From Anaerosporomusa subterranea (GTDB taxonomy: Bacteria > Bacillota > Negativicutes > Sporomusales > Acetonemataceae): a stretch of DNA of 64,000 nt. The first letter of the stretch is position 1; every line of letters begins with the position of its first letter. The notes beneath the pieces are model-generated. The model ran no database searches. It had not been told where the DNA came from and was given only the letters and a program-made list of their open reading frames with translations. Both the position numbers and the translations under genes were made by a program. Of this stretch, positions 16,629 to 25,826 are shown one piece after another. Location of the stretch: NCBI RefSeq assembly GCF_001611555.1, contig NZ_LSGP01000017.1, positions 248,001 to 312,000 of the forward strand, read 5' to 3'.

Positions 16629-17066
16629 ATGAATAGAATCAATCTTATTGCATTAGGTGTGCGCGACATTAAAAAATCCCGTGCTTTTTACAGGGATGGA
16701 CTGGGATTTTCTACGCCGAGCAATGAAGAAAATCCCCAAGTTGTATTTTTTAATAATGGCGGTACAAAACTTGAATTATATCCACTGGAAGAATTAGCAA
16801 AAGATATTAGCGAAACCAATCCTCCCGAAATTAGCAGCGGTTTCACTGGAATTACTTTAGCGTATAACGCAAAAAGCAAAGAAGAAGTTGACACCATATT
16901 TAGCAAGATTGAAAGTATCGGCGGTACTATCGCCAAACAGCCGCAGCTTGTGTTTTGGGGCGGATATAGTGGTTATTTCAGAGATTTGGACGGGTATTAT
17001 TGGGAAGTAGCCTATGCTGACTCGTGGAAGTTTGATGAGAATGATATGCTGATTATAGAAGAATAG
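16629..17066 (+). CDS. VOC-superfamily (glyoxalase/dioxygenase-like) protein
   Basis: 145 residues, the usual single-chain VOC length with two beta-alpha-beta-beta-beta modules. INLIALGVRDIKKSRAFYRDGLGF starts module 1 and GGYSGYFRDLDGYYWEVAY closes module 2 (metal-ligand Glu in WEVAY). Substrate unknown: members include glyoxalase I-type, fosfomycin-resistance and bleomycin-binding proteins. AAAGGAG precedes the ATG; monocistronic, terminator follows. Confidence 0.88.
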   Translation: MNRINLIALGVRDIKKSRAFYRDGLGFSTPSNEENPQVVFFNNGGTKLELYPLEELAKDISETNPPEISSGFTGITLAYNAKSKEEVDTIFSKIESIGGTIAKQPQLVFWGGYSGYFRDLDGYYWEVAYADSWKFDENDMLIIEE

Positions 17067-17095
17067 TGTTTAAAACAACTTGCGGGAACGGTCCC

Positions 17096-17145
17096 TTTTT
17101 GGCAACATCTCACCGCTAACGGTGAAATGTTGCCAAAAACTTTTT
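17096..17145. terminator. Bidirectional terminator
   Basis: TTTTTGGCAACAT(CT)CACCG pairs with CGGTG(AA)ATGTTGCCAAAAA, loop CTAA, with T-rich sequence on the right. It serves the convergent VOC and rhodanese genes. Confidence 0.75.
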
Positions 17146-17213
17146 CGTGGAGCAAAGCCAGGGATTTACCTAGTGTCATGCCAGAATACGGGGTGAATTA
17201 AATAGGTTAGCGG

Positions 17214-17603
17214 CTACTTTTCGACTGGCCCTTTCCAACTGTTCATTCCGCTTGTCACATTATACACATTGCTAAAGCCCTTGTCCCGCAGGAGGCTGAC
17301 AGCCTGATTGCTGCGGTTGCCGCTGCGGCAGATAATATAGATTTTTCCTTTTTGAGGCACTTCACTTAGGCGGTTGGATAACTGATCAAGGGGAATCAGC
17401 TTAGCGCCGGGAATATGACCTTCGGCGTATTCGCCAGGAGTACGCACATCAAGAATGATAGCGGAATTGTTTTTCCAGTCTGCCAGAGCCTGGTCAATAG
17501 TGACATCGCGGCCAGTGGCGGCAGAGCCGTTGGGAGCAGCTAGTCCGCAACCGGTAAATAGCAAGCCAAATAACAAGATAACGATAACCGGCAGTTTTTG
17601 CAT
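17214..17603 (-). CDS. Rhodanese-domain lipoprotein
   Basis: 129 residues. A signal peptide with lipobox LFTGC (Cys19) implies lipid anchoring outside the cytoplasm. The rhodanese domain follows: IILDVRTPGEYAEGHIPGA, and the active-site loop ICRSGNRS carrying the catalytic Cys. It can carry persulfide sulfur; its partner is not evident. GGAGGG is upstream of the ATG. It is separated from the divergent/convergent neighbours by the terminator at 17096 and follows the UvrA-like gene on the same strand. Confidence 0.9.
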   Translation of the reverse strand: MQKLPVIVILLFGLLFTGCGLAAPNGSAATGRDVTIDQALADWKNNSAIILDVRTPGEYAEGHIPGAKLIPLDQLSNRLSEVPQKGKIYIICRSGNRSNQAVSLLRDKGFSNVYNVTSGMNSWKGPVEK

Positions 17604-17634
17604 ATACCCTCCTTGAAAGCTGGTAGTATGTCCA

Positions 17635-19935
17635 TTATATCACGGTGAAGCCACTGTTCGTCTGCTGTTTTAAGTAAAATCCGGTTAGTGAAGACGGGTG
17701 GTTGAGGAGATCTTTCGGGCAGCCTGCAAAGATTATTTTTCCGCCGTCCTGACCGGCTCCGGGGCCTAAGTCGATGATCCAGTCTGCCTGACTGATGACG
17801 TCGAGATTATGTTCGATGATAATTACAGTACTGCCGTTAGCGGTGAGCCGATTCAGTAGTGCAATAAGGCGGCCGGTGTCAGCCATGTGCAAGCCGGTGG
17901 TGGGCTCATCCAGGATATAAATCTGACCGCTGCTTTCCAGCTCGGCGGCTAGTTTCAGCCGCTGTCTCTCCCCGCCTGAAAGTGTGTTGAGCGGCTGGCC
18001 CAGCGTGATATAGTCCAACCCGACATCGTTCAGTCGTGTCAGAATGGACTGGATTGGTTCTTCTGGGAATAAGTCCCGCGCTTTTGCAACACTCATGGAT
18101 AGAATCTCGCCAATGTTCTTCCCGCGTAGGGTATATCCGAGAACTTCGACGGTAAAGCGACGGCCCTGGCATACTTCACACAGACTGATGACGGGGTCCA
18201 TAAAGGCCAGGTCTGTATAGGTGAAGCCAAGTCCTTTGCAGGCCGGACACGCGCCGGTGGAATTAAAACTAAACAGTGAGGCGCTGACTTTGTTGGCCTG
18301 GGCGAACAAATCGCGGATCTGATCAAAGATTCCGGTATACGTGGCCGGGTTGGAACGCTTTGAGGCCCGGATGGCTTCCTGATCGATGAAGATTGCTTCT
18401 GGATAGTTCCGGGGCAGCACGCCGTTAATCAGTGTGCTTTTTCCGGACCCCGCTACTCCAGTAACAACCGTCATAACGCCGCGTGGAATTTTTACGCACA
18501 CATCTTTCAGATTATGCAGTGTCGCATGCTCAATCATGAGCCAGCCGTCCGGCTGCCGCGGCGACGGCTTCAGTCGGGGCTTGCGTGCGAAATGTTCGCC
18601 GGTCGGAGTAGCAGCGAGCGCAAGGCCTGCAAGATTGCCTTCATAGATGATCTCGCCGCCTTGGGAGCCGGCTCCGGGACCCAGATCAATAATGTGGTCG
18701 GCAATTGCAATGACTGCAGGATCATGCTCGACAACAAGGACGGTATTACCCTTGCTGCACAGCTGACGTATGAGAGTATTGAGACGCTGGACATCGTGGG
18801 GATGAAGTCCGGTGCTCGGTTCATCTAAAATATAAGTGATATCAGTCAGGCTGCTGCCGAGCTGACGGAGCATTTTTACCCGCTGCGATTCACCGCCGGA
18901 CAGTGTGCCGGTTTCCCGGCTAAGGCTAAGATAACCTAATCCAATCGCGATGAAGTGCTCCAGGCGTTCCAGGATTGCAGCGACGACAGGGGCTGCCGCC
19001 GGGGCATCAATTGCGCGGATTACGGCGAAAAGATCGCTTGCCTGAAGGGCCGTACAATCCGCAATGTTTCTGCCATTGATCCTGCAGTTCAGTACATTTT
19101 GGTTCAGTCTGGCCCCCTTGCACAACGGACAGGTTTCTGTGGAAACAATACGGTCTATTGCTTCTCTGTAACGTGCGGCTTCTTTGGACTCTTTTGTCAG
19201 AAAGCTCCGTTCGATCCGGGGGATAAGACCTTCGTAGCTGGAAGTCGGCGGCCAGCCGGGATGAGGCTGTTTTAGTTTGATACCTGTTTGGTAAAGCAGC
19301 AGGTCACATTCGTCAGTAGTGTATGCGCCCAGTTTTTTATCATTATCAAAAAGTCCGGTGAGAGCGTAGCGTTTCCAGCGCCATTCACCGGGACTAAAAG
19401 TCGGAAACCGGATAGCTCCTTCATTCAGCGATTTTTCCTGGTCAATCAGCCGATGGACTGCGATAGAGGCGACTGTTCCTAGACCTTCGCAGCGGGAGCA
19501 CATCCCTTGAGGATTGTTAAAAGAAAACACGTCGGAATATCCGGCAAAGGGTCTGCCAATCCGGGAATACAGCAGGCGGAGCAGTGCGTAGATATCGGTT
19601 ACCGTGCCTACTGTCGATCTGGCATTGCCGCCAAGCCGTTTTTGATCAATCACCATTGCGACAGACAAATTTTCCAGCGAATCGACATCCGGCTGACCAT
19701 AGCGCGGCAGCCGGTGGCGAACAAAACTGCTGAATGTTTCGTTAAGCTGGCGCTGCGATTCAGCGGCAATCGTATCAAAGACAAGCGAAGACTTGCCCGA
19801 TCCGGATACTCCGGTAAAAACAGTGATCTGTTTTTTGGGAATGCTTACCGTAATGTTTTTCAGGTTGTTTTCTCTTGCGCCGGTAATATAAATAAAATCC
19901 TGACGGCGCCCAGGTTCAATCGTTTGCTGCGGCAT
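17635..19935 (-). CDS. UvrA-like ATPase lacking the UvrB-binding module
   Basis: 766 residues from ATG 19935 (AAAGGA upstream; an earlier ATG at 19962 lacks a ribosome site). Two ABC ATPase halves of the UvrA type: Walker [17 protein letters not shown] and [12 protein letters not shown], signatures [11 protein letters not shown] and [11 protein letters not shown], Walker [14 protein letters not shown] and [12 protein letters not shown], and zinc modules [34 protein letters not shown]. Compared with true UvrA (about 940 residues) it lacks the first zinc finger and the UvrB-binding insert after IGRPF, so it is not the canonical excinuclease subunit. Such proteins have been linked to drug or DNA-damage resistance. 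It follows a MarR gene (50-base gap), its probable regulator. Confidence 0.88.
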   Translation of the reverse strand: MPQQTIEPGRRQDFIYITGARENNLKNITVSIPKKQITVFTGVSGSGKSSLVFDTIAAESQRQLNETFSSFVRHRLPRYGQPDVDSLENLSVAMVIDQKRLGGNARSTVGTVTDIYALLRLLYSRIGRPFAGYSDVFSFNNPQGMCSRCEGLGTVASIAVHRLIDQEKSLNEGAIRFPTFSPGEWRWKRYALTGLFDNDKKLGAYTTDECDLLLYQTGIKLKQPHPGWPPTSSYEGLIPRIERSFLTKESKEAARYREAIDRIVSTETCPLCKGARLNQNVLNCRINGRNIADCTALQASDLFAVIRAIDAPAAAPVVAAILERLEHFIAIGLGYLSLSRETGTLSGGESQRVKMLRQLGSSLTDITYILDEPSTGLHPHDVQRLNTLIRQLCSKGNTVLVVEHDPAVIAIADHIIDLGPGAGSQGGEIIYEGNLAGLALAATPTGEHFARKPRLKPSPRQPDGWLMIEHATLHNLKDVCVKIPRGVMTVVTGVAGSGKSTLINGVLPRNYPEAIFIDQEAIRASKRSNPATYTGIFDQIRDLFAQANKVSASLFSFNSTGACPACKGLGFTYTDLAFMDPVISLCEVCQGRRFTVEVLGYTLRGKNIGEILSMSVAKARDLFPEEPIQSILTRLNDVGLDYITLGQPLNTLSGGERQRLKLAAELESSGQIYILDEPTTGLHMADTGRLIALLNRLTANGSTVIIIEHNLDVISQADWIIDLGPGAGQDGGKIIFAGCPKDLLNHPSSLTGFYLKQQTNSGFTVI

Positions 19936-19984
19936 TTGCCGTTCCTTTCTGTGAAAAAACAATTTATTGATTTACCTAGGGAAA

Positions 19985-20431
19985 CTAATTGCTTGGTTTC
20001 TCCTGAATTTCACCAAGAGCTGCCGCCACCTTCAGACATAGTTCACTAAACAGAGACTGTTCACCGGGAGTAAGAACGGAGGCGGCTGTTTTTGCCGTGT
20101 CACGACGGCTTTGGGCTGCGCGTTCCAGAAATTCCTGGCCCTTTTCCGTAAGCGATGTCGACTGCTCCCGCCGGTCCTCCCGACCCTCGGTTTGCTGGAT
20201 TAACTGGCTGTCTTTTAAAGCTCTGAGGATTTTGGAGGTGCTTGGACGTGACATCCCCAGGGTTTCACTTATGACCGAAGGCATCAATACGCCCTTAAGG
20301 CGCAAAAGCTCAAGTATGTCATATTGGGGCCAGTTGATCTGTTCAGGGTTGATGCGTGTGCGTCTCGCAACCAACACGCACTGCAGTTGGGATAAAGCGT
20401 TTTCCAGTTCTTGCGGCTGATTTGGCGGCAT
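19985..20431 (-). CDS. MarR-family regulator of the UvrA-like gene
   Basis: 148 residues with a winged helix: LRLKGVLMPSVISETLGMSRPSTSKILRALKDSQLI and the wing TEGREDRREQSTSLTEKGQEFLERA. MarR proteins are dimeric repressors released by small ligands. It is immediately upstream of and co-oriented with the UvrA-like gene, so it likely controls that operon in response to a toxic compound. Confidence 0.88.
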   Translation of the reverse strand: MPPNQPQELENALSQLQCVLVARRTRINPEQINWPQYDILELLRLKGVLMPSVISETLGMSRPSTSKILRALKDSQLIQQTEGREDRREQSTSLTEKGQEFLERAAQSRRDTAKTAASVLTPGEQSLFSELCLKVAAALGEIQEKPSN

Positions 20432-20636
20432 TTGATAAAGACTCCTCTCGTTTGATGGATGCTATCTCTGATAAGTGTAGCAAATTGATTTCCGAAAAGC
20501 AACTATATGCAAGGATCTTCTTAGCATCGCTCATTCAGTATTTTCATAGAAAACGTTGACATGACGATAATACTCTAAAGCTGGGTGACAGCGGATGGCG
20601 ATATCCTACGGGTATTACTATGGCCTGTATCTTATA

Positions 20637-20678
20637 TTGACAATAGCTTCTGATAGAATTAAAATGTTTGTATACAAA
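20637..20678 (+). promoter_or_regulatory. Consensus promoter with overlapping MarR-type palindrome
   Basis: TTGACA (20637-20642), 17-base spacer and TAAAAT (20660-20665); the perfect palindrome TTTGTATACAAA (20667-20678) covers the expected start point. A related GTATACCAATAATTTGTAC lies at about 21356-21374 before the downstream enzyme operon. Binding by the 20696-21127 MarR protein is inferred. Confidence 0.7.
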
Positions 20679-20695
20679 TGAATCGAGGTTGAATA

Positions 20696-21127
20696 ATGAC
20701 GACAATTTCTCCTTCCCGCTATATATGTTTTAAACTAAGCAGAGCGATGCGAAAAGTTCAGCGTTATTACGAGGTGAATCTAGCTCCTCTCAAGATAACG
20801 CCGGTTCAGTTTTTCGTACTGAGTTCCCTCTGGGAAGCAGATGGAGTTAAATTCAAAGAGCTTGCCCAAAAGTTGAGTATGGACGGAGCGACTCTCACCG
20901 GGATACTGGATCGCCTGGAACGGCTGGAGTTCATCGCCAGAGAGGATGATCCGGAAGACCGGCGGTCGTTGCTGGTTTTTCTTGGCGAAAAGGCCAAGCT
21001 GCATCATGATGACTTTCAGCGTCTGGCAGAGACACTCGATAATGAAATTCGGGGTCAGTTTGATCAAGCGGATTTTGCAACGTTTGTGAGAATGCTGGAT
21101 ACGATCGGAATTGACGGCAAGGAGTAG
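20696..21127 (+). CDS. MarR-family transcriptional regulator
   Basis: 143 residues. Winged helix-turn-helix: VKFKELAQKLSMDGATLTGILDRLERLEFI followed by the acidic-basic wing REDDPEDRRSLLVFLG. The gene is preceded by its own promoter with a palindromic operator over the start site, so autorepression is likely. Downstream and on the same strand, beyond a repeat element, lie a QueG-like ferredoxin protein and an Old Yellow Enzyme, which it may regulate. The ribosome site GAGGTT is near the ATG. Confidence 0.88.
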   Translation: MTTISPSRYICFKLSRAMRKVQRYYEVNLAPLKITPVQFFVLSSLWEADGVKFKELAQKLSMDGATLTGILDRLERLEFIAREDDPEDRRSLLVFLGEKAKLHHDDFQRLAETLDNEIRGQFDQADFATFVRMLDTIGIDGKE

Positions 21128-21173
21128 TCATTTTTTTATGAGTATAAGTTCGCGAAGAGGACGAGACTACGTT

Positions 21174-21300
21174 TTCCACGGAGGGCACGGAGGATACACG
21201 GAGGCCACGGAGGTAAAGGTCACATATTTACCAGCTTTGCTGGCCTAAAAAGGGTAACCTTCCGTGCGAGCCCTCCGTGAACTCCGTGCCCTCCGTGGAG
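21174..21300. repeat. Long imperfect palindrome of CACGGAGG modules (copy A)
   Basis: Left arm repeats CCACGGAGG, GCACGGAGG, (ATA)CACGGAGG, CCACGGAGG; the right arm has the complementary modules CCCTCCGTG, AACTCCGTG, CCCTCCGTGG. The centre is a unique stretch of about 45 bases. Related copies lie near 49601, 51362, 54884 and 63449. It also separates the MarR gene from the next operon. Confidence 0.8.
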
Positions 21301-21407
21301 CGGTATTCCGTATTTCCCGAAAGAGCATGCGTGGTCTTTCTTAAACATATTGTTAGTATACCAATAATTTGTACACATTTATTCGACTGAAAAGAGGAGG
21401 CTATTGG

Positions 21408-22175
21408 ATGAAGGAAAGGATTAAGCGGTTTGCATTGGATTTAGGTGTCGATGATGTAGGGTTTGCTAAGGCAGACGACTATGACAGTCCGAAATCTTAT
21501 GCGTTGGAGAAGTTTCTTCCCGGAGCGAAGACAATCATTGTCTTGGTTTTTAAAGAACTGTCTACTTGTGAAAGCCCCAGTGTTACCATTGCCATGAACG
21601 GCAGACTTGATTTGATGTCTTTTCAGCGATCCTGCAGCTACCGGATCAACCGGTTTCTGGAACGGGAATATCAGGCGAAGGTTGTGAATATGCCTTACTC
21701 GTATCCGATGGAATTGCACAGCGACAGGCCGGCGCTAGCGGATTTCTCTCAGCGCCATGCGGCTGTAGCCGCTGGGGTGGGGACTTTCGGGCGACACAAT
21801 CTGGTTATTCATCCTCGTTTCGGAACCCGGATCGGCCTGGCTTCCCTCATTACCAACCTTGCTATAGAGCCTGACGCCAAACTAGAACAAGACCTATGCA
21901 TCCATTGCGACCTGTGTGTTAGAAATTGTCCGGGGGCCGCTCTCAATGAAGCAGGTAAAACAGATGTTATGCGTTGTTTAAAGAAGTCACAGCCATATGG
22001 TCTGGGGGGGAATATCGCTTTTTGGAAGCAGTTTGTCGACAGTTCTCCAGAGGAGAAAAAGCAAATGTTTGCTGATGAAAGGTATTGGCGGCTGCAGCAA
22101 ACAGGCTCTATCGGGCAACAGTACTTTTGCTTTAATTGCCTGAACTCCTGTCCGGTTGGGTTACAGTCCCGGTAG
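21408..22175 (+). CDS. QueG-like 4Fe-4S protein (epoxyqueuosine reductase superfamily)
   Basis: 255 residues from ATG 21408, which has GAGGAGG 8 bases upstream. N-terminal part resembles the cobalamin/QueG-type fold (GVDDVGFAKADDYDSPKSYALEKFLPGAKTIIVL). Ferredoxin cysteines CIHCDLCVRNCPG bind one cluster, and CFNCLNSCPVG supplies more ligands near the C-terminus. Shorter than true QueG (about 380 residues) and lacking its HEAT-like extension, so it is more likely an unassigned reductive enzyme than tRNA-modifying QueG. It is 30 bases upstream of an OYE-type flavoprotein, its probable electron partner. Confidence 0.75.
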   Translation: MKERIKRFALDLGVDDVGFAKADDYDSPKSYALEKFLPGAKTIIVLVFKELSTCESPSVTIAMNGRLDLMSFQRSCSYRINRFLEREYQAKVVNMPYSYPMELHSDRPALADFSQRHAAVAAGVGTFGRHNLVIHPRFGTRIGLASLITNLAIEPDAKLEQDLCIHCDLCVRNCPGAALNEAGKTDVMRCLKKSQPYGLGGNIAFWKQFVDSSPEEKKQMFADERYWRLQQTGSIGQQYFCFNCLNSCPVGLQSR

Positions 22176-22204
22176 ACTGAAAAATAACAGTAAGGGGTGT
22201 AGTG

Positions 22205-23302
22205 ATGAAATCATTGTTTGATCAAACTCAGTTGGCCGGTATGAAGTTGAAAAACCGGTTTATCCGCTCGGCCACGTATGATGGATTGGCGGATGAACGC
22301 GGGCATATGACGCAAGAATTGTTTGCGGTATATGAGAATTTGGCAAAAGGGGGAGCCGGTACGATTATTACCGGCCTTGCCCAGGTAACTGATTTGGAGC
22401 AGCCCTATCCGGCTCAGATGGGTATCTATGATGATTCCTTTATTGATGAATATAAGAAGCTGACTGAAGCAATTCACCACTATGATGCAAGGATAGTGCT
22501 ACAGCTAGCCTGCCTTGGCTCGCAGACTTCGTTTACTGCCAGTGGCAAGGTGATGTGGGGACCGAGTCAGGTAGAGGATCTGGGGTTTAAAACTACTCCG
22601 GCGGCCATGACCACAGATGAAATTCTTTTCGTACAGACGGCCTTTGCCGATGCCGCGCTCCGCGCAAAGCAGGCAGGGTTTGACGGCGTGCAGATGCACG
22701 CAGCGCATGGGTATTTATTAAATAAATTCTTAACTCCTTACTATAACCGCAGAACTGACAGCTATGGCGGCGGCATTGAGAATCGAGCAAGAATGGTTGT
22801 CGAAACCTATATGGCCATACGGGAAAAGGTTGGCCCGGACTATCCGGTTCTGATTAAAATCAACAGTGAAGACTATATGAGTCAGGGGATGACGTTCGCG
22901 GAGTGCAAATATGTATGCAAAGTGTTAGTCCAATTAGGGATAACTGCCATCGAAATAAGCGGCGGCAGCAGCTCGTCGCGGCCTAATGAGGGGCCTGTAC
23001 GAGTGGTCACACCGGAACAGGAAGCGTATTTCCAGTCTTACGCTGCGGAAATCGCGCAGGAACTCACCGTGCCGGTTATCGCAGTTGGCGGCAATCGGGA
23101 TGTTGCATCGATGACAGCAATATTGAATGATACTTTAATTGAATACATTGCCCTTAGCCGTCCGCTGATCTGTGAGCCTAATCTGATTGACCGGTGGCAG
23201 AGCGGAGATCTAAACCGCGCGAAATGTGTCTCCTGCAATAAGTGCTTCCGCCGCGGCGGCACGCGATGTATTTTTAACTGTAAGAAGCCTTCTGACGTCT
23301 AA
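22205..23302 (+). CDS. Old Yellow Enzyme-family NADH:flavin oxidoreductase
   Basis: 365 residues; an FMN-binding TIM barrel. The start KLKNRFIRSATYDGLAD, the catalytic QMHAAHGYLLNKFLTPYYNRRTD, and the phosphate-binding IAVGGNRDV/IALSRPLICEP match the OYE family, whose members reduce activated double bonds. At the C-terminus CVSCNKCFRRGG...CIFNC is a Cys set suitable for a 4Fe-4S cluster, but there is no NADH-domain extension as in 2,4-dienoyl-CoA reductase, so it may receive electrons from the adjacent 4Fe-4S protein. The start could be GTG 22202 or ATG 22205. Confidence 0.85.
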   Translation: MKSLFDQTQLAGMKLKNRFIRSATYDGLADERGHMTQELFAVYENLAKGGAGTIITGLAQVTDLEQPYPAQMGIYDDSFIDEYKKLTEAIHHYDARIVLQLACLGSQTSFTASGKVMWGPSQVEDLGFKTTPAAMTTDEILFVQTAFADAALRAKQAGFDGVQMHAAHGYLLNKFLTPYYNRRTDSYGGGIENRARMVVETYMAIREKVGPDYPVLIKINSEDYMSQGMTFAECKYVCKVLVQLGITAIEISGGSSSSRPNEGPVRVVTPEQEAYFQSYAAEIAQELTVPVIAVGGNRDVASMTAILNDTLIEYIALSRPLICEPNLIDRWQSGDLNRAKCVSCNKCFRRGGTRCIFNCKKPSDV

Positions 23303-23414
23303 TCATCGAGTAGAAGCAGCTTTAGCCGGAGATCTCATGCCAAGCCGAGATCATCATCGTCTGGCATGGTATATATTTATTAGCTAATGGCAAAATTACC
23401 GCGCAGGACAGCGA

Positions 23415-23464
23415 AGAGAATTTCAGCGGAGGTTCGCAAAACCTCCGCTGAAATTCTCTTTAAA
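23415..23464. terminator. Perfect 20-base stem bidirectional terminator
   Basis: AGAGAATTTCAGCGGAGGTT and AACCTCCGCTGAAATTCTCT, loop CGCAA, then TTTAAAA; ends convergent OYE and LrgB genes. Confidence 0.8.
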
Positions 23465-23498
23465 ACGGATCATAGGATTGTAGGTACACTTTCACTGA

Positions 23499-24188
23499 CT
23501 AGTGTACAATCATCGGCGTGATAATAGGGATTAGCGTCGAAGTCACAATCGCCGAGAGCGCCATGCCTATTCCAGCCATTAAGCCTTGCTGTTCACCTTC
23601 CATCAGCGCCGTGGCTGTACCCTGACCATGCGACAAGGTTCCCATGGCTAAACCGCGGGTAAGCGGACTGGTAATTTGCAGCAAGGTTAACAAGGTTGGA
23701 CCGGCAATCGCGCCAATCGTCCCGGTTGCAATAACAAAAGCAATCGCCAGGCCGGGATCGCCGCCATTGACTTTAGCCACTTCGGCGGCAACCGGCGCCG
23801 TAATTGATTTCGAGCCAATCGATAAAACGACTTCCTTCGACAGCCCTGCCAATTGCGCTATCATCATCGCGGTTATGATTGTCAGCGACGAAGCCAGGCA
23901 TACCCCTAACAGGACGGGAGCCAGATGCTTTTTCACAACCGCGCGGTTGTTATATAAGGGTACTGCCAGGCAGACCATTGTTGGCCCCAGCAGCATGGTG
24001 ATAATCTCTTTCCCCGGATTATACACGCTATAGGGTATATTCAGCAGCAGTAACGCTGCGATAACCAAAGCGCCGCCGACTGCAACGATATTGAGCAACG
24101 GACTGCGGTAACGGATGAATAACATGCGCGCGGTCAGGTATGCGCCAAATGTCAGCAAAACCATCAGTATTGTCATCAACACGTTCAT
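23499..24188 (-). CDS. lrgB: LrgB/CidB-family membrane protein
   Basis: 229 residues, about six hydrophobic segments. Typical LrgB strings: YNPGKEIITMLLGPTMVCLAVPLY, SIGSKSITAPVAAEVAKVNGG, and GTLSHGQGTATALMEGEQQG. LrgA/LrgB and CidA/CidB pairs modulate holin-like murein hydrolase activity and, in several bacteria, export of pyruvate or glycolate. It overlaps operon-wise with the lrgA gene directly upstream (one base gap) and both are divergent from a LysR regulator. Confidence 0.92.
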   Translation of the reverse strand: MNVLMTILMVLLTFGAYLTARMLFIRYRSPLLNIVAVGGALVIAALLLLNIPYSVYNPGKEIITMLLGPTMVCLAVPLYNNRAVVKKHLAPVLLGVCLASSLTIITAMMIAQLAGLSKEVVLSIGSKSITAPVAAEVAKVNGGDPGLAIAFVIATGTIGAIAGPTLLTLLQITSPLTRGLAMGTLSHGQGTATALMEGEQQGLMAGIGMALSAIVTSTLIPIITPMIVH

Positions 24189-24189
24189 A

Positions 24190-24558
24190 TTATTCTCTCC
24201 TTTCCTGCGCGAACCCGGTCAGGCGAAATCCAACAAAGGCAATCAGCAGGCTTACAGCCAGCAGGCCGAACAGCACTAATCCATCTGTATAAAATAAATC
24301 TCCATAGTTCATTAAACCAACAGCAACCGGAATGAAAAAGAAAGACATGTGCTTAAGCAGAAACTCAGATACCTCCCGGATCTGCGATGGGTTCAAAATC
24401 CCTGTGCTTAACAGGGAAAACAGTATTACCATGCCGGCCACACTGCCGGGAACCGGCAGGTGGGAATAAGCAACAAGCGTATCGCCTGCCAAGGAAACCA
24501 GCGTAACAATGCTTAACTGTTTAGCAATCGAAACTACTTTCGTGACTGTCGCCATCAT
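24190..24558 (-). CDS. lrgA: LrgA/CidA-family holin-like protein
   Basis: 122 residues with four predicted membrane helices: LAGDTLVAYSHLPVPGSVAGMVILFSLL is the LrgA core, followed by LLKHMSFFFIPVAVGLMNY. It is co-transcribed with lrgB (next gene, no gap) and probably controlled by the divergent LysR gene; the two proteins form an envelope pair. Confidence 0.92.
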   Translation of the reverse strand: MMATVTKVVSIAKQLSIVTLVSLAGDTLVAYSHLPVPGSVAGMVILFSLLSTGILNPSQIREVSEFLLKHMSFFFIPVAVGLMNYGDLFYTDGLVLFGLLAVSLLIAFVGFRLTGFAQERRE

Positions 24559-24629
24559 AACCCCGCCTTTCCCGTTTATTTCTCTTGATGGTTCTCATTC
24601 TACATGCAGACAAGTTATAAGTAAAATAT

Positions 24630-24649
24630 ATAGTAAAGATATTTACTAT
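24630..24649. promoter_or_regulatory. Putative LysR operator between lrgA and its regulator
   Basis: ATAGTAAA-GATA-TTTACTAT is an 8-base-arm inverted repeat placed in the 131-base divergent region. It contains a T-N11-A core expected for LysR proteins. Confidence 0.55.
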
Positions 24650-24689
24650 GAGAAAAAGAGATAGTAGAATAGGGCAAGGGGGTGTTGAC

Positions 24690-25583
24690 ATGGATATTCA
24701 TCATTTGCGGTATTTCATCGAGGTTGCCCGGCAAAATAGCTTCAGTAAAGCCGCAGCGATCTCCCATGTATCACAGTCGGCGATCAGCAAGATGATTAAA
24801 GACCTGGAGACCGAGCTGGGGGTTTCGCTGTTTAGCCGCAACTCTAAATCGGTGCAGCTAACTGATGCCGGCATCCTGTTTCTTGGCCAGTCCCAGCAGG
24901 TAGTCTCGATGTTTAATAACCTTGCCGCTGAATTTGCCAATGAGTTCAAATTAGAAAAGGGCAGACTATCGATCGGATTGCCGCCGATCACAGAAGCCAC
25001 TGTTTTTGCTCAATTACTGGGGGAATTCAAGAAGAAGTATCCCCAGATCGATATGGAATTGTACGAGCATGGATCAAAAAACGTTGCCCTCAAAATTCAA
25101 GAAGGAACACTCGATTTCGGGATCATCTGCCAGGCTCCGGATAATGCGGTTTTCGAGTCGTTCTCGTTAGCGAATGATCCACTGAAGGTTATCATTCATC
25201 TGGAACATCCGCTAAGCATTTTAACCGAAGTGGATCTGAAAGACCTAAGCAATGAATCGTTTGTTATCTATCGGGATGATTTCAGCTTGCATGATGAGAT
25301 TATTAACCAATGCAAACTGGCCGGCTTTCAACCAAAGATCATTTTTGAAACCTCGCAACGCGAGCTGATGATTCAAACTGTGGCGGCGAATCTGGGCATA
25401 GCCTTATTGCCCAGCCGGTTATGTTCTGACTTGTGCGGCAAACAGATCAACGCTGTTACCTTGGCAAATCCACAAATTTTGCATCAGATGTCTGTCATTT
25501 GGCGCAAAGGACGATATCTTTCGCATGCTGCGCAGTTATGGCTTAATTTTGCCAGAAAATATCTGCTGCAAACAGACGTATAG
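24690..25583 (+). CDS. LysR-family regulator (CidR-like)
   Basis: 297 residues from ATG 24690, preceded by AAGGGGGTG. Helix-turn-helix FIEVARQNSFSKAAAISHVSQSAISKMIKDLE, then a periplasmic-binding-protein-like effector domain (SIGLPPITEATVFAQ...). The divergent partner is lrgAB, and CidR in other Firmicutes regulates cid/lrg genes in response to weak acid or pyruvate overflow, so this role is inferred. A terminator is at 25684. Confidence 0.9.
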   Translation: MDIHHLRYFIEVARQNSFSKAAAISHVSQSAISKMIKDLETELGVSLFSRNSKSVQLTDAGILFLGQSQQVVSMFNNLAAEFANEFKLEKGRLSIGLPPITEATVFAQLLGEFKKKYPQIDMELYEHGSKNVALKIQEGTLDFGIICQAPDNAVFESFSLANDPLKVIIHLEHPLSILTEVDLKDLSNESFVIYRDDFSLHDEIINQCKLAGFQPKIIFETSQRELMIQTVAANLGIALLPSRLCSDLCGKQINAVTLANPQILHQMSVIWRKGRYLSHAAQLWLNFARKYLLQTDV

Positions 25584-25683
25584 GAGAACCGCAGCATCAG
25601 CTACTCTGTGCCGCCGGCTTATCGCCGCCGCTGTTTCCCCTTTTCTACTATTTGGAATACCTGTAGTTAGATTTAGCTAAACC

Positions 25684-25736
25684 AAAAAAGGCTAATTTCT
25701 CTTTTAGTTTTAGAGGAATTAGCCTTTAGTCTTTCT
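25684..25736. terminator. Terminator between LysR and AarF genes
   Basis: AAAGGCTAATTTCTCTTTTAG-type left arm (given here in part as AAAGGCTAAT) pairs with ATTAGCCTTT, loop AGTTT, with T-runs on the right; suitable for convergent genes. Confidence 0.65.
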
Positions 25737-25826
25737 GATCAGCTTGAAATCCTTATCGACAGATGATTAATGCAACAATCATCATATTAGATATAGTATA
25801 TATAGGCAATGGGATACTGCCAAGAT

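Noticed and set aside
21174-21300. CRISPR array interpretation of the CACGGAGG repeats
   Set aside because: Modules are contiguous with no unique spacers of constant length, and the second arm is the reverse complement of the first.
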